Assembly (NCBI GenBank): GCA_020633895.1
Contig: JACKCT010000023.1
Location: forward strand, 1 to 26,415
Direction of reading: 5' to 3'
DNA: 26,415 nt
Source of the DNA: Deltaproteobacteria bacterium
GTDB taxonomy: Bacteria > Lernaellota > Lernaellaia > JACKCT01
The translations under genes were made by a program, and so were the position numbers. How positions within the stretch are numbered: position 1 is the stretch's first letter; each line of letters starts with the position of its first letter. This document shows positions 24,101-26,415 of this stretch, piece after piece. Under the pieces are notes generated by a model. It had not been told where the DNA came from and ran no database searches. It saw only the letters and a program-made list of their open reading frames with translations.

Positions 24101-25055
24101 GGCGATCGTTCCCGAGGTGCTTGAAGCCTTGCTCGGCCAGTTGCCGACGGACTTCGCCTTCAACCTGTCCGGCTACGAAGTCAACGTGGAATACGCCTTC
24201 AACCAGATCCTCTGGGACGACGACGGCGGCACGTTCAAGATGGACATGGGCATGTGGACCACCGACGGCAGCCCGGCGGTGCCCGACTTCGGCGGCTCCT
24301 TGGAGACGGAGAGCATTCCGCCTCAGGATAGCGAGTTCAGCCGCTACATCCCCGGTACGCAGAATCCCTACGCGTTCGGCATCGTGTTGACCGACGAGGT
24401 GCTCAACCAGTCGCTATACACGCTCTACCGGACCGGTCTGCTATCCCTGGACTTCAACGGCATCTTCACGACCGACACGACGGGGATGGGCCTGATCTTC
24501 CCGGGCCTGAAGTCGTACTGCAACGGCTGCGACATCAATATGAAACTGCGTCCGCTGCTGCCGCCGCTGCTGACCGTGGGCGGCACGGGCAACGGCGACC
24601 CGAGCCTGATTCCGGTCGAGGTGCAGATGGGCGAACTGATGGTCAGCCTGTACGTGGACAACGGATCGACCGAGGAGTTGTTCCTGGATATCGCCGGCCA
24701 GCTCATCATGCCGGCGGGCATGGGCATCAAGTACCCGGACAATACGCTGGACATTCAGTTTGCCGACGACGAGGCGACGATGGCGGTGTACGTTCTGGCC
24801 GAGCCGCTGGGATTCGGCTGGGATAATCAGAAGTTGCAGGGGCTCTCCAGCTTCCTGCTGCAACTGGTCGCGCCGTCCATGGACGCTCTGTTCGAAGGCA
24901 TCGTCCTGCCGGGCTTCGGCGGGGTGAATATGTCGGTGCTCAACCAGCAGATCATGGGCGCCAACAACGACTACATGGGCTTCTTCTCCGACCTGGAGAT
25001 CGATAAGGGAGCCGTGCTGCTCGATCCGCCGCTGCATCCAGCCGCGGACGAGTAG
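21198..25055 (+). CDS. Large exported protein: Asp- and Thr-rich stalk, Ig-like domains, TULIP (BPI/LBP)-like C-terminal half
   Basis: The 1285-aa product has an N-terminal hydrophobic segment followed by Ala-Ala-Cys-Gly-Ser-Gly-Asp5, so it is probably a lipoprotein. Residues about 32-98 are Asp-rich, with seven Asp-Asp-Asp-Thr-X units. Residues 99-220 are Thr-rich, with ten Ser-Pro-Gly-Thr5 units. From 221 to about 785 there are several beta-sandwich, Ig-like segments. Residues about 790-1285 alternate long beta strands with amphipathic helices and show cues of BPI/LBP/CETP lipid-binding proteins: LTDEVLNQSLYTLYRTGLL (1064-1082), a helix near 947-985, and LPGFGG (1237-1242) before the last strand. 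This fold assignment is from pattern alone. The gene has its own promoter and terminator. ATG 21198 follows GAGGGA by ten bases. Confidence 0.8.
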   Translation: MSDAMRARSALWFVLFPLLMILAFGGAACGSGDDDDDVARSGDDDDDNGPPAGLTDDDDDDDVDDDTTDDDTADDDTVDDDTTDDDTADDDTGDDDTGTTTTTTISSSTTTTVISTTTTTTGGGSTTTTSPGTTTTTSPGTTTTTGPGTTTTTSPGTTTTTSPGTTTTTGAGTTTTTSPGTTTTTSPGTTTTTSPGTTTTTSPGTTTTTVIGTTTTTTTIPSPTVVITAPTQNEDLTSYDVEVAATLTNATTVTVYVDDVDVTSEFEAKDLAADVALTITPSSVSGSITLEAGEHTLRITVQNATGNAQASVDFNVDLGGIIIYEPEPGTIFNVRDVPVSADYINIATNTVHVLLNGEDKTGDLTVFNGEISGELPFLEEGDYTLEINGFNANNIDPDNNPDGIVRAYSFFTVEVVPAHFDIKAKPRIADTGEEIEVEFTLIDESGNDRTGDTVVSWSTDPSSPSAVINDGSNGSGSVIFNEPGFFNIVLETVLDSQPVTGEAFIWVRKQDAASVELELSDNDIDAGTTIEATATAYNSSDEPIYADFKYSVWPPGGVTVVEFDNMAQITFERAGEFRVRVKVIGSSTTDEQTVIVHAGPPVDIEVIIPDPVLEEGEYTTPYAVLIDAQGNQVDEVGAVFGVAPSTGVVPDSPEEGDYTFNTAGHFVVTANAEPPYNGLNDSASLDVIDVSPPKIVIYTERGQWVEGNNLVVEGEVTDCDYIHDTIKYIQDGNETQGQLSGQPTPCRFSHSAELSTGLNIVEVVATDEADNEAEASISAMHGDKVEDGDLVPNGLWLRLNESTFDQIAGLIEPTLNEGVDQLPDLIYAQNPVFDDSIDVWGVEVASAKGTVTNASFGDAYFTIDAQEFEGLTIDVGVEDVNIDMNIRGAVAGIGYNTNGDIDADKVGLRATAQIFVDEYDDVTITLSSVDAYLDGFSFDISDFPDELEDLFIGAMTDFLESAVENTLSAIVPEVLEALLGQLPTDFAFNLSGYEVNVEYAFNQILWDDDGGTFKMDMGMWTTDGSPAVPDFGGSLETESIPPQDSEFSRYIPGTQNPYAFGIVLTDEVLNQSLYTLYRTGLLSLDFNGIFTTDTTGMGLIFPGLKSYCNGCDINMKLRPLLPPLLTVGGTGNGDPSLIPVEVQMGELMVSLYVDNGSTEELFLDIAGQLIMPAGMGIKYPDNTLDIQFADDEATMAVYVLAEPLGFGWDNQKLQGLSSFLLQLVAPSMDALFEGIVLPGFGGVNMSVLNQQIMGANNDYMGFFSDLEIDKGAVLLDPPLHPAADE
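21387..21491 (+). repeat. Seven 15-bp units encoding Asp-Asp-Asp-Thr-X
   Basis: Seven in-frame 15-bp units, each GAY-GAY-GAY-ACN plus one varying codon (Thr, Ala, Val, Thr, Ala, Gly, Gly). Asp codons alternate between GAC and GAT, so the DNA is less regular than the protein, which suggests selection on the peptide rather than recent slippage. Confidence 0.9.
21585..21824 (+). repeat. Ten 24-bp units encoding Ser-Pro-Gly-Thr5, with a 72-bp higher-order period
   Basis: Ten in-frame 24-bp units encode [Ser/Gly]-[Pro/Ala]-Gly-Thr5. Units 3 and 6 are Gly-Pro-Gly and Gly-Ala-Gly in place of Ser-Pro-Gly, exactly 72 bases apart (21631 and 21703), with closely similar flanking DNA. This is evidence of duplication of a three-unit block. 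Partial units (Gly-Gly-Gly-Ser-Thr4 and Val-Ile-Gly-Thr7) border the array. Confidence 0.9.
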
Positions 25056-25077
25056 GAGAGGCCATCGACGGGAAAAA

Positions 25078-25086
25078 TTATCCACA
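25078..25086 (+). promoter_or_regulatory. Perfect DnaA-box sequence
   Basis: TTATCCACA matches the high-affinity DnaA box exactly. It lies 23 bases after the stop of the 1285-aa gene and just before its terminator. I see only this one, without a cluster or an AT-rich unwinding element beside it, so an origin is unlikely. It may be a titration or regulatory site, or chance. Confidence 0.35.
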
Positions 25087-25092
25087 ACCACG

Positions 25093-25118
25093 ACGGGCGG
25101 CTTCGGCCGCCCGTTTTT
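25093..25118 (+). terminator. Rho-independent terminator after the 1285-aa gene
   Basis: ACGGGCGGC (25093-25101), TTCG loop and GCCGCCCGT (25106-25114) make a perfect 9-bp stem whose final T opens a TTTTT run (25114-25118). Confidence 0.9.
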
Positions 25119-25412
25119 CTTTGCCGCCGGAGCACCTGCCGAAAAGGCTTTCGGGAACTGCACTCAAATAATTATTCTAAATAATGGATATTCCAAGGTA
25201 GATACCGCGACTCGATATTCGATTCCCGTCAAAACGAGTACTCGGCCTTCGTGACGCGCCGGTGCGTTGCCGGTGAGGCAAATGTGGCGCCTGTGACGGG
25301 TTTGGAAAAAGAGCGGATTCGAATGCGCGGCGACAGCAATTTTTAAGTTATATCAACGGCCTGTGACCATCGTTCGGTTATTACATTTTCACCGACACCT
25401 TACATTTTTTTA
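25119..25412. other. AT-richer intergenic region without a recognisable gene
   Basis: Between the terminator and the next promoter I find no open frame with a start and ribosome site, and no RNA gene. It includes the short palindrome AATAATTATT (25167-25176), followed by a related AAATAAT. It is clearly lower in GC than the flanking genes. It might hold regulatory sites for the downstream surface-protein gene. Confidence 0.5.
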
Positions 25413-25441
25413 TTGACGGCAAGGCCCGTATTGGCTAGAAA
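25413..25441 (+). promoter_or_regulatory. Sigma-70-type promoter for the PPC-domain gene
   Basis: TTGACG (25413-25418), 17-base spacer and TAGAAA (25436-25441), with GGGAGGA (25454-25460) and ATG 25465 following closely. The implied leader is only about 15-18 bases. Confidence 0.5.
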
Positions 25442-25464
25442 TTCGATTCCCCTGGGAGGAATCC

Positions 25465-26415
25465 ATGAAATTGCTGCATGTACTGCTGATCGTCGCCGTG
25501 CTCGGCGCGTTTTCGCCCGCCATCCTCGCCCCGAATTGCGGCGGGGACGATGACGACGACTCCACGACCACCACCACCACGTTCGAGCCGACGACCACGA
25601 CCACAACGGCCGAACCGACGACGACCACCACCACTACGTCTACGACAACGACAACGTCAACAACGACGACGTCGACCACGACAACCACCACGACGTCGAC
25701 GACAACGACCACCACGACAACGACCACCACCACGACAACAACAACAACGACGACGACGTCGACCACGACCACCACAACGACCACGACGACGACAACCACC
25801 ACGTCGACGACGACCACGACGATTCCCGACGACAGCTACGAAGAGAACGACACGAGGCAAACCGCCTTTGATTTCAGAGACTTACCAAACACCTGGCTTT
25901 CGACAATCGACGGCGACGCCCGCTCGTACGATGAGGACTTCTACAAGATCAACGGCATGGACACCGGCGAGCGCGTGCAGATCGATCTGCAATTCACGCA
26001 CTCCGAGGGCGATCTGAATGTCTGCCTGATCGACCAAACCGGCGCCGTCGCGACCTGTTCGTCCGGTTCGCCCTGCTCCCAGAGCACGACCGATAACGAA
26101 TTCATCGACTGCACCTTCGTGCGTAGCGGCGTCCTGAAACTGCCCAACTACATCCGCGTCGACTCCCCGGCCTACGCCGGCAATACCTACGACGTGGCGT
26201 GGAATATCATCCCGATTCCGACGACGACCACCACAACCACGACCACCACCACGACAACAACGACGTCGACGACCACGACTTCGACCACGACGTCCACGAC
26301 AACGACCATTCCGACGACAACCACCACGACGACCACGACGAAGCCGACAACGACCACGACGACATCCACGACCACCACATCGACGACGACGTCCACAACC
26401 ACGACAACAACGACG
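25465..26415 (+). CDS. Exported PPC-domain protein with Thr-rich tracts (3' end outside window)
   Basis: The first 317 codons of a longer gene; the frame is open to the window end. A signal sequence (about residues 1-22) is followed by Pro-Asn-Cys-Gly-Gly-Asp5, the same Cys-Gly-x-Asp5 start as the neighbouring 1285-aa protein, although the residues before Cys do not make a normal lipobox. Residues 33-119 are Thr with scattered Ser. Residues about 122-250 are a PPC (bacterial pre-peptidase C-terminal) domain: DDSYEENDT, DEDFYKI, SEGDLNVCLID and YIRV, with a nearby group of four cysteines. A second Thr/Ser tract begins at 253. PPC domains occur in secreted peptidases and surface proteins; the main domain may lie beyond the window. 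GGGAGGA four bases before ATG supports the start. Confidence 0.85.
   Translation, partial: MKLLHVLLIVAVLGAFSPAILAPNCGGDDDDDSTTTTTTFEPTTTTTTAEPTTTTTTTSTTTTTSTTTTSTTTTTTTSTTTTTTTTTTTTTTTTTTTTSTTTTTTTTTTTTTTSTTTTTIPDDSYEENDTRQTAFDFRDLPNTWLSTIDGDARSYDEDFYKINGMDTGERVQIDLQFTHSEGDLNVCLIDQTGAVATCSSGSPCSQSTTDNEFIDCTFVRSGVLKLPNYIRVDSPAYAGNTYDVAWNIIPIPTTTTTTTTTTTTTTTSTTTTSTTTSTTTTIPTTTTTTTTTKPTTTTTTSTTTTSTTTSTTTTTTT
25561..25821 (+). repeat. First Thr/Ser low-complexity tract of the PPC-domain gene
   Basis: About 87 codons of Thr with Ser and a few Glu-Pro breaks near the start, written with ACC, ACG and ACA and rarely ACT. The tract ends at Ile-Pro, the same boundary as the Thr tract of the neighbouring surface-protein gene. 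Confidence 0.9.
26221..26415 (+). repeat. Second Thr/Ser low-complexity tract, running off the window
   Basis: Starts after Ile-Pro-Ile-Pro at the end of the PPC domain and continues for at least 65 codons, interrupted by Ile-Pro and Lys-Pro. It looks like an inter-domain linker. Its far end is not in the window. Confidence 0.9.

Noticed and set aside
25078-25412. Replication origin suggested by a DnaA box and AT-rich DNA
   Set aside because: Only one box is visible, and none of the usual origin neighbours (dnaA, dnaN, gyrB, rpmH, parAB) are present.

Overview
The window is a high-GC, gene-dense stretch of bacterial chromosome from a Gram-negative-type organism, judging by the signal peptides, probable lipoproteins and an MepA-type murein endopeptidase. 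Two secreted proteins begin with Cys-Gly-(Ser)-Gly-Asp5 and continue into long Asp and Thr runs. That style is common in uncultured 'deltaproteobacterial'-grade lineages such as Candidatus Lernaellota, but this placement is a guess from style, not a phylogeny. There are no insertion sequences, phage genes or CRISPR arrays.

Layout. Positions 1-987: the end of an unknown gene, facing a Cys-rich secreted protein on the minus strand. Positions 1015-8241: a plus-strand run encoding a formylglycine-generating-enzyme-fold protein without the catalytic cysteines, a polytopic PMT/ArnT-like glycosyltransferase, a PIG-L deacetylase, a formyltransferase-fold protein, a GNAT-NeuB fusion, a HAD phosphatase and a Nudix protein. 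It reads as a module for making and N-acyl-tailoring a nonulosonic (sialic-acid-like) sugar and glycosylating something at the membrane. Positions 8401-10052: an aldehyde dehydrogenase with a possible ribosome-site switch in its leader and a terminator lying inside the tail of the convergent gene. Positions 10021-14886 (minus): a fused 5-oxoprolinase, a 58-codon two-helix membrane protein joined to it by an ATGA overlap, and an SGNH hydrolase.

Positions 14982-17810: an MepA-like endopeptidase, a PEGA-domain secreted protein (minus), tadA, two serine tRNA genes (anticodons CGA and GGA) and a strong terminator. Positions 17888-19968 (minus): an overlapping operon of exonuclease III, MogA-type molybdopterin adenylyltransferase and a secreted DUF4097-like beta-helix protein. 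Positions 20075-21040: an aldo/keto reductase. Positions 21111-26415: two large exported proteins with Asp/Thr low-complexity linkers. The first (1285 aa) has Ig-like domains and a C-terminal half that looks like a BPI/LBP-type TULIP lipid-binding fold. The second, cut by the window end, carries a PPC domain between two Thr-rich tracts.

The best candidates for something not described before are the compact PIG-L/formyltransferase/GNAT-NeuB module, the TULIP-like surface protein on Asp/Thr stalks, and the unannotated 58-aa membrane protein coupled to oxoprolinase. All functions come from reading motifs by eye; no database or structure search was run.
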